In this document: piece by piece, positions 1 through 11,443 of the stretch | How the letters are laid out: every line of letters begins with the position of its first letter | How positions within the stretch are numbered: position 1 is the stretch's first letter | DNA from: Folioceros fuciformis | Lineage: Eukaryota > Anthocerotophyta > Anthocerotopsida > Anthocerotales | Direction: 5' to 3' | DNA length: 64,000 nt | Assembly (NCBI GenBank): GCA_049999805.1 | Contig: JBNGIO010006231.1 | Coordinates: forward strand, 236,973 to 300,972 | The notes under the pieces: generated by a model | Database searches by the model: none | Told to the model about the DNA's origin: nothing | What the model saw: only the letters and a program-made list of their open reading frames with translations | Position numbers and translations under genes: made by a program

Positions 1-424
1 AATGCAACTAACTTCGGGGGGCAGTCATTCCTGTTCACCCTGAAGGGGAACTCTCATGATCCTTTCGTCTTTCCATCACATGGACGGCAAACGAAATAGA
101 ATACTCCTCCCCTGGATATCGCTCGCTTTTTTGCACGCTTTTTTGCACGCCTTTTTGCATTGCATCCCTATTCACTACGCAAAGGCATCTGCCCACAGAT
201 GGCATGGATAAATAATTCGCAACATTATCGCGATCTCTGCTCAAGGAATCGCACAAACTCCGGCCCGTGCGCAGCTCACAAAGGTGATGTCACATCCCTA
301 CCAGGGCTGGGGTGACTGGCATGACTCTCCGGTCGAGGGTCTCAACTACGTCCAGAGAAAATCGCCTGTCCACGAAGGTGACTCCCTAGGTCTCCTCCGG
401 CAAAGCCTCTCCCACCTACTTCCT
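1..424. other. Left edge, no gene seen
   Basis: This stretch lies downstream of the metallophosphoesterase stop codon, which is on the minus strand, and probably holds its 3' untranslated region. Short open frames exist on both strands, but none resembles a known protein. A small run of TTTTTTGCACGC-like direct repeats sits near 128-160. Confidence 0.5.
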
Positions 425-1943
425 TCAGGTTCTCAGATTTTCAACCACCCAAGGAGCAAGTTCAATATTCTCTGGATCTCTCTTGTGGATTCTGTAGTGC
501 TCTGACCAGTGGCATGGCAAGGGTCCATCTACCAGGCCTGTATGCGAGTCGTACACACACAAGGGCAACCAGTCCTCACCTCCATTCATGCGCCGCTCCC
601 TTTCTTTCGGGTAGGCTAATGGTGCCTGGATGTACCTGCATGTTGTACATCTCAGGACATGGGTTTTACACTTTGAAGGACGTGGGTAGACGACATAAGC
701 TCCGGTTGAACATCACCTCACGCCATCCAGAGTTGTGTCCCAGCAGAAATGCGTATGTCCGAACACATGGCAAGCAGAAGTGCTCCCACGGACCCCATGG
801 ATTCTCCTTAACCTGGCTTCAAGCCAATCTGACCCCACTATTTTTAGCAGCTTGGGGTAGAACAACATCCGCTTTTCAGGGCAAAGCTCAACCCTGCACC
901 AATTGGCAATAAAGACGTGTCAATCCTCTCCCACCTTGCTGCGATTCACCAATCTTGCAACATGGCTACCAAGATGTCAATAACCTCGGGAGAAAATGAG
1001 AGAATGTGATAACTGGACTCTTCGAGGCGTGAATCTCCTCGACAACCTCGTCATTCACTGTATTCAATCCGTCAAAATACAGTGCAAGATCATCTGTGGA
1101 GCTGTCCATTGTTGCTGGCCATTTGCATGCGCTGTAATCTTTACATTTCTACCATAACTTCCAACAAGTCAGTCCACAGATTGATAAAGGGCAAGGATAC
1201 ACCCAGTCACACTAAAGGAAAGTCACCATGGCATTGTGTTTGGTGTAGAGTCCAGACCTTCTCAGGAGGAGGAAAAGTATGACTCTCGATCTCCCGCTCT
1301 CTATCGAAGCTCTGTACAGCCATTCAGTGGAGGTGAGCACGAGTAGGTGTTTCGGAAAGAAGCAAGATCAGTGGTGCTTGATTTACAAAGACATGTCAGG
1401 TCCACTGGACAAAACTTAGCACAGGCTCCATGAAGTATTGCCTGATGGTACCAGGAGAGAACAGGGACAATCCATATGTTGTTGACTAGCTTGGGCCTTG
1501 TCTCAACACCGATGGACTCGCAGAAGTCGTTCAGGGCTTCGAGCTTCGACAGGGAGTCCACCTGTTTCCACCTCCGCACGATGTGTCAGCAAACCTCTGA
1601 TTCACGGTCTGGCAGAACAGCCGAGTCGGGAAGCAGGCGAGAGTCATCTCACCCATTGCTCCTCCCCATTTCCGCGGCACCATAGATCATGATTTCCCGG
1701 AACAAAAAAGACATGCTTGAACAGTGCTTTCAACGCCCTCATCGTGTCCTTGAAGACTTGGAAATCCTCTGATACGTCTCCGGCAACAATCAGGGCATCC
1801 TGGAGATACAAGTCTGGCGAGAGCCTCTTCACCCAATCCATGTTGGCCTCGAAATCCGTGTGCAAGTCAGAAATCACGTACACCCTCATGGTGGCGAGAC
1901 TGGTAGCTCGTTGTAACAATCGAGGCAAGATCTCCGGGAGCAT
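425..1943 (-). CDS. Calcineurin-like metallophosphoesterase, 6 exons
   Basis: Predicted metal-dependent phosphoesterase of an uncharacterised plant family; the substrate is unknown. I join exons 1653-1943, 1442-1561, 1258-1311, 985-1148, 717-893 and 425-635, which give 338 residues in one frame. All metal-site motifs are present in order: SDLHTD, AGDVSE, PGNHDLW, TFSHF and FGHTHFCWD. The tail YIQAPLAYPKERE and a WSEHY motif match the usual C-terminus of the family as I know it. The start is uncertain: the first ATG gives 18 extra residues before MRVYVISDLH, where many relatives begin, so the start may instead be at 1889. Intron 2 (1312-1441) can only be placed with a GC donor (CAG|GCAATA) and an AG acceptor. 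The gene appears intact. Confidence 0.85.
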
Positions 1944-2606
1944 CCCTTTGCCCCTGTACCTTCGCGCAGCTCGTGCCTTGAATGGAGTAGCAGCTGACCG
2001 CGCGACAGGCAGAAGGCGACGAGACTGGAGCTGCCAAGAACTCCTTACTTCTAGGTTGGGACGGGATCTGCAAACGGGAGTCGAGGGTGAAGTGAGTAAA
2101 GAACAAGGAGGGGAGATGGCAAACTACACCAGCACTGGTCACTGAGACACCCGCCTGAGTCGGAGCAAAGGCCGAAGGAGCACCCCTTGGTGTGCATGCC
2201 TGCTAACCGAGTGCCGCCATGGCATCTGCATTTGTGAGGGACAACATAACCCAGCCTCCAGGCTCCCTCGTGTCAGCAGGAGTTCTGGTTGATGCACTGG
2301 TAGAAAAACTCACACCGGTAAGATAAACCGGCACTTTGATGCGTTTGCGTGTTGGGAAGGAGACGGAGAACTCGAGGAAATGTGTGCGAAGAAGGAACAA
2401 ATCTCGTAGTACTTGCTTGGTACATACATGGGCGTGACAACTGGAAGACCTTTCTTTCTGTCGGCATGTCCACCGAGGAAAGTGCTGGACGAAAACGCAA
2501 CAAATCCGCTGAATGAGGCTGGAGCTGACTAGACTAGACTAGAATAGGCTAGCTAAGAGATCCTTGCAAGTACAAGCACGAATTGAAAGAATGATGGAAT
2601 GGCTCC
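1944..2606. other. Intergenic, 660 bp
   Basis: This lies between the metallophosphoesterase start and the receptor-kinase stop, both on the minus strand. It should contain the promoter of the first gene and the 3' end of the second. A short degenerate CTAGA pentanucleotide run is seen at 2527-2555. No protein-like frame was recognised. Confidence 0.5.
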
Positions 2607-4847
2607 TTAGAGCTCATGGCGGGCATGGAGCGGTTGCTGGTTAGGGGAGGGAGTGCTGGGGAGATCCCCGAGGTGCCTCACCACATCCTCGATGTCTGGC
2701 CTGGTGCTGGGAGCTCCAGCCACGCAGTTCATGGCCAGCTGCAGAGTTGTGAGAAGCTCATCCTCGGGAGGAGACTCCTTCATCAGGTCCAAGTCGAACA
2801 CCTCGTTGGTCCATTCCTCCTTCACCACGGATGTGACCCAGTCGGGGAGAGTGGTGTCCGCCGACTGGAGGTTGGTGCCTGTCAGGGGGTCGGAAGGAGC
2901 CTTGCCTGTGAGAAGCTCCAGCAGGATGACCCCGAAGCTGTAGACGTCGGACTTGAAGGTGGCCTTCTTCAGCTTGGTGAGCTCCGGGGCCCTGTACCCC
3001 AGAGCCCCGGCTGTGGAGATGACGGTGGAGTTGGCAGTCGTCGTCATGACTCTAGAGAGGCCATAGTCGGAGATCTGGGGAGACATGTGGCGGTCCAGCA
3101 GAATGTTGCTGGACGTGAGGTTGCCATGCACAATCTTCTCCTTGGCATGCAGGAATGCCAGCCCCCGGGCAGTGCCAATGGCAATCTTGAGCCTTGTGCT
3201 CCAGCCCAAAGGCGTCTGCGGACCCCTGCTCCCATGCAACAATGCTGCCAGGCTTCCCAGAGGCATGAAGTCGTACACCAGGAGCTTCTCCTCCTTGGGG
3301 CCCCAGTAGTACGCTCTCAGAGCCAGCAGGTTGGGATGCCGCATAGCACCAAGCCCCTGGATCTCTGTCTCGAACTCCCTCTGGCCCTTCACGATCCCTT
3401 CCCTCAATCTCTTAACAGCAACGCTGGTCCCGTCCTCCAGAGTTGCCTTGTACACCGTTCCGTACGAGCTCTTCCCCAAAACCTCTGCCGTCGCTCGCAG
3501 AAGGTCATCCACGCTGAAGGCCAGAGGGCCATCGAAATGCACCAGCTTCCCTCCGACATCCCCCTCGCTGCTAGGGGACTCTTCCGGCCGCTTCCCAGCC
3601 TGGCCCGTGAGCCCTGCCTCTCCACCTCCCCCAGTTCCCCTCCTCTTCCCGGTGCAGAAGATCAGGAAGCAGATGCACAGGGCTATGGAGCAAACGGCTA
3701 TGCCAACAGCAATGCCCACCCATGCCAAGGTGCTCAGTCTCTTCTTCCTCCGGGAACACAGCTTAGAGACCTCCCCTCCACAGAGTCCAGCGTTCCCGAC
3801 GAAAGAGCTGGTGGGAAATGTCCGGTCCAGCATCGGGATGGAGCCACTGAGCTCGTTGTAGGACACGTTGAAGGTCTGCAGGTCAGGCAGCCGGCTGAGG
3901 GAGCTAGGAATGGAGCCCGAGAGGCTGTTGTGCGACACGTCGAGGTAGGTGAGGTTGGACAGATCCCCGAACGAGTTGGGAATGGAGCCAGTAAGCTGGT
4001 TCCTGGACAGATCCAGCACCTGCAGCGAGGTGAGCGATCCCAGCTCGGAAGGCAGCTTCCCGGAGAAGTCGTTATCCCCCAGGTCCAGGATGCTGGCAGA
4101 GGTGCCAGGTCCCATGTCCAGGGGCAAGCTCCCATTCAGGCTGTTGCCATGCAATTCCAGCACCTGGAGGCGGTAGCTGCTCCACCGCTGCGCGACAGAC
4201 CCCGAGAGAGCATTTCTGGACGCGGACACGACCTGCACAGACGGGTTGAGAGCCCAGTCCTTGGGCACCTGCCCTGTCAGCTTGTTGTCGCTCACGTTCA
4301 CATAGAGTAGCCTGGTGGACGCTGCGAGGCCCTCAGGAATGGTTCCGGTGAGCTGGTTGGAGCTGAAGTCAAGCCGCTGCAGCAGGGAGGAGCTTCCGAG
4401 CCCAGAAGGAATCTCCCCGGTGAAGCCATTCTTGTTGAGATACACGGCCCTGAGGAACGGCAGGGTCCACAACGTCGGCGGGATGGGACCCTGGATGCTG
4501 TTGGTGTGCACATTGAACTTGCGCAGGTTCTTGAGCTGCCCCACCTGATCCGAGAGGCTCCCCCCAAGACCCAGCCCCGCCAGCTGCAGAACAGTCACCT
4601 GCCCGGCCGCGCACGTCACCCCGGCCCAGCCGCCCTGGCAGGCCCCGCTCCCGGTCCCGGTCCTGTTCCAGCTCTGCAGCACGTTATTCGGATCGGTGAA
4701 GGCCTGCTTGATGGCCAGCAGCGCCTGCAGGTCGTTGGGAATGAGGTCCTGCCCGTCCACCTGCCCCCGTGCTGCCGCCCACAAGAAGCAGAACAAGAAG
4801 CTGAGCTTCAAGGCGATGCTGGGAGACAGGCCACGGCCACGGCCCAT
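2607..4847 (-). CDS. LRR receptor-like pseudokinase, IMK type
   Basis: Single-exon gene of 746 residues, a plasma-membrane receptor-like protein. In order it has a signal peptide (about 1-32), a plant LRRNT segment with [11 protein letters not shown], a series of leucine-rich repeats (about 90-340), a transmembrane helix (about 372-398, [18 protein letters not shown]) and a cytoplasmic kinase-like domain (about 440-730). The ATP-anchoring lysine is present (VAVKRL). The catalytic loop reads [12 protein letters not shown] instead of HRD and the magnesium motif reads DYG instead of DFG, which suggests weak or no catalysis. This layout is typical of LRR-III receptor-like kinases such as Arabidopsis IMK2/IMK3. 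Overlapping open frames on the other strand are shadows of this GC-rich coding region. Confidence 0.93.
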   Translation of the reverse strand: MGRGRGLSPSIALKLSFLFCFLWAAARGQVDGQDLIPNDLQALLAIKQAFTDPNNVLQSWNRTGTGSGACQGGWAGVTCAAGQVTVLQLAGLGLGGSLSDQVGQLKNLRKFNVHTNSIQGPIPPTLWTLPFLRAVYLNKNGFTGEIPSGLGSSSLLQRLDFSSNQLTGTIPEGLAASTRLLYVNVSDNKLTGQVPKDWALNPSVQVVSASRNALSGSVAQRWSSYRLQVLELHGNSLNGSLPLDMGPGTSASILDLGDNDFSGKLPSELGSLTSLQVLDLSRNQLTGSIPNSFGDLSNLTYLDVSHNSLSGSIPSSLSRLPDLQTFNVSYNELSGSIPMLDRTFPTSSFVGNAGLCGGEVSKLCSRRKKRLSTLAWVGIAVGIAVCSIALCICFLIFCTGKRRGTGGGGEAGLTGQAGKRPEESPSSEGDVGGKLVHFDGPLAFSVDDLLRATAEVLGKSSYGTVYKATLEDGTSVAVKRLREGIVKGQREFETEIQGLGAMRHPNLLALRAYYWGPKEEKLLVYDFMPLGSLAALLHGSRGPQTPLGWSTRLKIAIGTARGLAFLHAKEKIVHGNLTSSNILLDRHMSPQISDYGLSRVMTTTANSTVISTAGALGYRAPELTKLKKATFKSDVYSFGVILLELLTGKAPSDPLTGTNLQSADTTLPDWVTSVVKEEWTNEVFDLDLMKESPPEDELLTTLQLAMNCVAGAPSTRPDIEDVVRHLGDLPSTPSPNQQPLHARHEL

Positions 4848-5940
4848 GCTCCTGTGCTGAGGCTTGCGCCCACCTGCACTGGCTCCGGCCCCGGCTCCTG
4901 CTCCTGCTCTGGCTGCACCTCACGGGCAAGAACCGGAAAAGACTCCTTCCCGCAAGACATCCACCGAGGCGCTCCCGACTCCCCCGCCGGCCCAGCTGCA
5001 TACAATGCGATACAAGCAATACAGGACAGTACAGCGCAGTGCAACGCAATGCCCAGAGCCCGATATCCCACAACCCGATGCTGGCTGCAGCTGCCAGCTG
5101 ACAATACGTGAGCGTGCTTAGCGAAATCTTGCTCCAAGCCTCCGATTCCGCAGCTCCCTGGTTGGGAAGAGGGCAAAGCGGCAGTGCAGCACAGCACAGC
5201 ACATTCTCCCACAGGTCTCTCCAGCTCTGAAATGGCCAATGGCAACGGCAGCAGGGGAAGGAGGAGGTGATGGTGTCACGGCGAACGGTAACATTGGGAA
5301 AGGAGGCTGGTGACCTGGTCCCAGACCAAGAGCCAGCATGAACCAGAGCCAGAGGCAGGACCCGGGCAAGGGCATGGGCATGAACATGAGCATGGGATCG
5401 CGGCAGGCTGGTGATGGAAAGGGACGGGCTTCATTGCCCACATGATGGACTATCCACTCAGGGACGTTGGCAGCGCGTGCCAGAGACAACGTCTCTCTCC
5501 GCAGGCTGCTCCTGCGGGCAACTGTCACTTTGTCAGGCTCCACTGACCCGACTTTAATACTCGCACACTTTCCGCTGACCGCAGAATGGTGTGCCCACTT
5601 CTAATTGCGACCGTGTTTGCTCTCGTTGCAGAGCTTGCAGACACTGCATATGCGGGCTCGGAGTGTGTGTGCGTCCACCATTTTCTGGGCTGGCTGCCAT
5701 TTTCTCCGCCTTACCCGGATCTGTATGCGATATTGGTCCGCAAACGACACGCATCGTCTCTGAATCTCATCAATCACCACCGTCTCATCCCATGTAATAG
5801 CTCTTTATACGACCCGGATGGACGGGACAACTTCCCCGATCCATTTGCTTTTCAAATTATGCGGGAGGGTAATTCTCCTCAACACGCCACGCGACACGCT
5901 GTTACACCAGACACACAGTGCACCCTGCCAAGAAAAGCGG
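4848..5940. other. Intergenic, 1.1 kb
   Basis: Upstream region of the receptor kinase, followed by the 3' end of the RBBP6-like gene. It is rich in GGCTCCGG/GGCCCCGG-like and CAG-like simple tracts near 4875-5050, probably 5' untranslated sequence. No gene was recognised. Confidence 0.45.
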
Positions 5941-8900
5941 CTAAACATGTTTTGGTTTGCTATCATGCTGATGGCGGCGGTGTCTGTGACGAGACTGGTC
6001 TGAGTGACCCTGTGACTTCTCACCACCATATTGCTCGTGTTCCAGTTGCCATCGAGCATCCTCTTGCACACCGTGGCAGGCAACATCCCTCGACTTATGT
6101 CTACGACGCTTCTCTGAAACATCGGCTACGAGCCTGTGAACGTCGTCTCTATCTGCGCTACTGTCGCAGTGTCTTCTACGTTTCCTTTTTCGTTTCCCGA
6201 TGTCAGCATCCGATCCGGTGCTTACAGTCTCTCCTGCTTTTGACCGACTTCGGTGCTTTCTCCTCCCGGATCGATCACCATCCTTCTTCGTCATGTCCTC
6301 CTCAACCTCCCTTCGATCAGTAGCACGCCTCCTATCAGGATCTTCATATTTCACTTTACCATGCCGGTGTGTCTGCATCACACCCTTCTCCCTCTGTGAG
6401 ACCTTCAAATCTTCACGAGGCGACGCATTTCGGCACCTGTGCCGACTTGACTGCGAATCTCTTGGGCCATCTTGGTCATCATCAAAGCGCTTCATGTGGA
6501 CCTTACTCTCCTTAATCACCGCCTCCTTGTCCCTGGTCTTGCGCCTTTCATGCCGTTTGCTGGGTTCCTCGTACTCATCCAAGTCTGAGACCCATCTGTC
6601 ACCGACGTCCTGCTCGCTGCGCTTGCCATCTTTCTTTCCCCGCGCTTGTCTTCCGAGTGAGTATCTTCGAGTTGCTCTTTCATCATTGTCGGAATATGAC
6701 CCACCATCGTCTGTGATACTGCTGTTCTTAGCTGCGCCCCCATCAATCACCCTGTCTGAGGATTGCTTCCAATTCAGCTTTCCAGATACCCTCCTTTGCT
6801 CATCTGTCTCATCCGAGGGTGTACGACCCTCATGTTCACCATCGACTTTATCCTGGTTTGACTCACAAATACGCCTAGCTGGAAACCTTGAATTTGTACT
6901 TTCAAGATCACACTTCCTAGAACGCTCACTCTCCACTCGTGAGTGTAGCCGTTCTGGACTCCTCCTCGGATACAGTGAATTTCTGCGATCAGCTTCCAAT
7001 GTTTTCCGCCGCTCAGATCCCTCCCTCGAGTACACCCTTCCTGGGCTGCAGTCCCTGCGAGGATTTCCCATAACAGACAGCAGGATACATCAGTTTCTGG
7101 ATGGCACTTCAACTTAGAACATAGAGAAACTCACGTTACGGAATACACAGATTTCTTGCATGAACCCTCCAATCCACACATGAGCATTAGGAGGCTACGC
7201 TATATGGATTTGCACACGGTGTAGGTCAAATGAAGACAAGGTGCAGATGAACTCAAGGGTCAAGAAAGGGATGGCACAAATCAAAGAGAGTCTTCAGTGG
7301 ACTATGACTAATTTTCAAAACTTGGTACAATTCTACAAGATCCTGCAGTGAGGCCTTACACCCCCAGTAACCTACCTCTCTTGCTGATCCTGCATCAGAC
7401 GACGAGCTCGTTCTCGCTTTTGGAGCTCCATAAACTCCTCCCGAGTAAGCGGCCTTCCCATAGGGTGCATTGGACCTGGCCCACCCAGAAATCCACTGCA
7501 AATGACAATAACCTGAGAAACCACATCTTGTAGCACTGAAGACAAAAACCTGCACAGCAACTTCATTACGAGAGGTCACACTTACTCATGACTGCCACAA
7601 TACAGAGGGGGCATGAACGGTGGAACACCATACAAGCCACCCGCCACCATAGGCCCCTCAAAGGGAACTATGCAAGGACCAGGGCCGTAGATGCCTTCTA
7701 CAAAATTAACTGGAAGAGGGCGCCCATGATGTGGCAGAGGAGCTCCATGCCAATACATATCAGGCCCATATGGGGCAATCCCTGCAGGTGGAAGAGGCCC
7801 GCCTGCACGAGGACAACGCCACTCTCAGACTTATCAATGCAAACATAATCTGACTTGTGTTAATGCTCAAAAATACTAAACAGGTTGCTAACCTGCAGGG
7901 AACATTCCAGGATGTGATGGATAGGGTCCAGCACAATGGGGGCAGTCTCGAGCAATGTGCTCAGGGGACCCACACAAATGGCAGAACCGGTCGCCCTGTG
8001 ACACGAACAGAACCGGGTTACAGAAAACGATTTCACAGATAAGTTGGCCCATCCCATGATGCGGAGATGGGAAGTTTAGAAGAAAGTGTTCAACCAACCT
8101 TTCGCATCTTGTTCCCGCCAACACAGTCCACGGCTCCATCTGTCCATCATGACATCTCAATAGATCAATGCTAGGATGGAGACAAGCTACAGGGGTCAGG
8201 TGTATCCTTCAAAGAAGGAGAACATCCAGGCAGGCTTTTGTAAGATAAAGGCAAGTTAGAGCCAACCTGTAGTCAACAGACGGGCATGTTTCTTCTTTCT
8301 CTTGCCTGAAGATAATCCAGCCAGACAAAGGTCAAAAACACTCAAAACTATGTCATCCGTCAGTGGATTAGTGTCTCTCCTTCTTGGCCAGATACTTATG
8401 AAATTCACCTGCTATATATACGCTGATGGCAAATGCGATCTTGAAAGCATCACGAATGCTAATTGAACATAACATGCATCTTTTCCTGACTGTATGTGAT
8501 CCTCAGTCTCAGCTGGAATGCAGAGATTCAGAACCGTCCACAACCAAAGGAGGAAGAATGGAACTCAATTCACCTAACAGAACTGCTATATGGTAATGCA
8601 CGGTTTCAAGCAGCCCAATCAAAGCAGTCAACCAACAAAAAGCATGAAAGAAAGCCTAAAGAAGAGAAGGACATGCAGTCTTCATTCTCTGCTGCAAAAT
8701 CAAGCAAAGGAATAGGTTGTAGGGCTTCGAACAAATAAATGTCTCAATGTGAACGACGCCCACAATATCAACCTCTCGGAACGCCTTAATCCCTATCCTA
8801 AAGAAGACATGTGTATGAAAGTCGTTTCCAACCCTTGATGCTTGAAACACACCTTTGCTAATCTGAGATTCCACAGCTACGCCTTCTGCCTCCTTATGGG

Positions 8901-11443
8901 AGGGAGGCTCAGACATATTAGGCAACATGCCTCCCTCCCCCTCGTCAATGGCAGGCAGCTTGCCGCCTTCTTTAACAGTGCCCGACACATCCTTCTCAAT
9001 CGCAGGAGGGGCAACTGCTACACTGTCAACCTCGCTAGCTGGGGCCTCACTATTTTCAGGTTTGACTTCAGACACAACGGCCAGCACTAGCGGTGCAGCT
9101 CCAGCAAGAGAAGTGCCAATATTCGCTCCAGTGCCAATTTCTGCTGCTGCAGCTTTCTCCGAACATGGTGCCTCAGGTTCTGGGACTGCAGCTTCTTTCT
9201 TGACTGGTTCTTCCGTAACAGAGGGTGCTGAGCTTTCAGGACCCAAAACTTGTAGGCTTGCAGGAGTTTCTGGCACGATGGCTTTAACAACAGGCTTCTT
9301 CAGCTCAATTCGGAGACGGGACACAGCTGTTGCAGCCCTTGTTGGTGGGGCCAGCTCCATGTCTGAACAAGAAACATCCTTTCAAACACTTATGAAAAGG
9401 CTCAAACCTCCACAAACAGCAACAGGATCAATATCTCCGACACGCGTACCAGGCAACGTGTGCTGCTTATGAGAGGCATCAGAACCAAGAACGGAAGTCA
9501 TCTGGATGAACCGTTCAATGGCTTCCCGCAAGGCTACGTTCGGAAGTAGGTCGTCGTTCCGACACTTCGTCGAAAAGCACCGAAAGCACTCGCCTCTCGC
9601 AATCAGGTGCTGCCTAATGCCTGCGAAAACCGAGACACCCTCAGAAACCACGCCGAGTACGAAACCCTACCAAGCCATACCAGACCTCACAACCCACACC
9701 CTACGCTACCAGCAAGAACACAGCTCACATTGGTCGCAGAAGCTCTGGTGGCAACAAGGTATCATCACAGCCTCTCTAAGGATGGCATCACATAACGGAC
9801 AACGAAGCACAGGCGGTAGCTCCGTTGTCGTTGGCTTTCTTGAAAGCAACACATCAGCTTCCTTCGCAAACACAAACCTGACAGGAACCCAACATACAAA
9901 CCCCAGTCATCCGCAGTGACTGACTCACTCTGACAGCTCCCGGCAGGCCAAGATACGTGCAAACAAACTCACTCGTCTGGCTCCATCACGGCGGCTGACC
10001 CATCGGGCAATATATAAGAGCCTTCCGAATCAGCTTTCAGCCTCGTCTTTGGAATTCCTGCAGGAATCTTGGCCCTCCTACAATCAAACTTGGGATCGCC
10101 GTTCGTCGGGCAATGCTGAATGAAGTGACCTGCATCGAGGACGAGAGTCCGGTCGTCCGTCATGCCACAACAATAATCCGCCCAGCCCCGCCCCGCCCCC
10201 GCACTTGAAAGAAACCCCNNNNNNNNNNNNNNNNNNNNNNNNNNNNNNNNNNNNNNNNNNNNNNNNNNNNNNNNNNNNNNNNNNNNNNNNNNNNNNNNNN
10301 NNNNNNNNNNNNNNNNNNNNNNNNNNNNNNNNNNNNNNNNNNNNNNNNNNNNNNNNNNNNNNNNNNNNNNNNNNNNNNNNNNNNNNNNNNNNNNNNNNNN
10401 NNNNNNNNNNNNNNNNNNNNNNNNNNNNNNNNNNNNNNNNNNNNNNNNNNNNNNNNNNNNNNNNNNNNNNNNNNNNNNNNNNNNNNNNNNNNNNNNNNNN
10501 NNNNNNNNNNNNNNNNNNNNNNNNNNNNNNNNNNNNNNNNNNNNNNNNNNNNNNNNNNNNNNNNNNNNNNNNNNNNNNNNNNNNNNNNNNNNNNNNNNNN
10601 NNNNNNNNNNNNNNNNNNTAAGTCCTCATCATCATCGATTGTTGAGCAAAGTGTACTACAAACATTATATAAATTTGTTCCCAATTCATGCACGGAATCC
10701 ATCTCTAGTTTCTATACCCAAATTTAATGATATAAAAAACAAAAACCCATCAGTTCCTATATTTAAAAAAATACTAAACAAAACACAAGCATCATTAGTT
10801 AAGAACAAAAGCTAAACTCACAAAAAATAAACTAACTTCTGTGTGAGATGCATCTTGAAGTAATGCAGTTAAGATTGTTTCTTCAGCAACAGCAGAAGAA
10901 GACGAAGACTGCACTTCTATCCTACAACACGCAAAATAAGATGGAGGAGAGTTTCAAAACCTCAACCACATAATGCAACATACTAAATACTTCTTAAGGT
11001 TCAGATTAATTCCAAAACCCAGATCGTAAAGCACTCACTCTAGATATTCTTCCAAGGCTAGCTCCTCGTGTGAACAAGGAACTCGTTTGATTATAACTTT
11101 TGCATTTTTAGGAACAACAAATGCATCATCTTCAAATACTGCAGGGGGGAAAGAGTAGAGCATGGCACTTACTTCGGCCCAATACTAGGATTATTTTTTT
11201 GCATTAAATGAAGTTTATTCAAGATAAATTTGCAGATAAATTTGAATAATTATGAATATATGTAGAGCTAGAAGCACCTTGGTTGGACTGTGCATCACTG
11301 ATAATCAAGTTGAAGTTAGGGCATCCTTCCAGCTTCTTTTGTTGAATGATCCTTTTCTTCAAATGGCCCACTAATATTCCTTCATTTTCAATGCTAATAC
11401 TATCATAATCTATCGCACTTTTGAATTTGAAATGAATAGCCAT
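5941..11443 (-). CDS. RBBP6/PQT3-type E3 ubiquitin ligase
   Basis: Nuclear ubiquitin ligase family member (RBBP6, Mpe1, plant PQT3). Exons run from the ATG at 11443: 11278-11443 (DWNN ubiquitin-like domain, MAIHFKFKSAIDYDS), 11039-11138 (VPKNAKVIIKRVP), 10837-10921, and a likely exon from 10711 into the N gap. After the gap come 9973-10129 (zinc knuckle, GHFIQHCPTNGD and GIPKTRL), 9729-9877 and 9450-9620 (split RING, CPLC...CCHQSFCDQC...DDLLPN), 8833-9362 (acidic, Pro/Ala/Val-rich linker), 7893-7995 (second CCHC, FCHLCGSPEHIARDC), 7586-7781 (Gly/Pro-rich), 7376-7495 and 5941-7054 (Arg/Ser/Asp-rich tail). Phases agree across all firmly placed joins. One or two exons between 8830 and 8000 are unresolved (KRKKKH near 8300). 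The knuckle's first cysteines are lost in the gap. Confidence 0.85.
10219..10618. other. Assembly gap, 400 N
   Basis: Exactly 400 unknown bases. The gap separates GC-rich exons of the RBBP6-like gene (left) from its AT-rich DWNN exons (right), so continuity of the gene across it is an inference. Confidence 0.99.

Noticed and set aside
1644-1943. Stand-alone 99-residue phosphoesterase fragment
   Set aside because: The apparent stop follows a GTGAGA splice donor. The rest of the enzyme continues in five further exons, so the gene is not truncated.
2616-4310. 564-codon open frame on the plus strand opposite the receptor kinase
   Set aside because: It is a mirror of a GC-rich coding exon. Its translation has no known motif, while the minus strand encodes a complete receptor.
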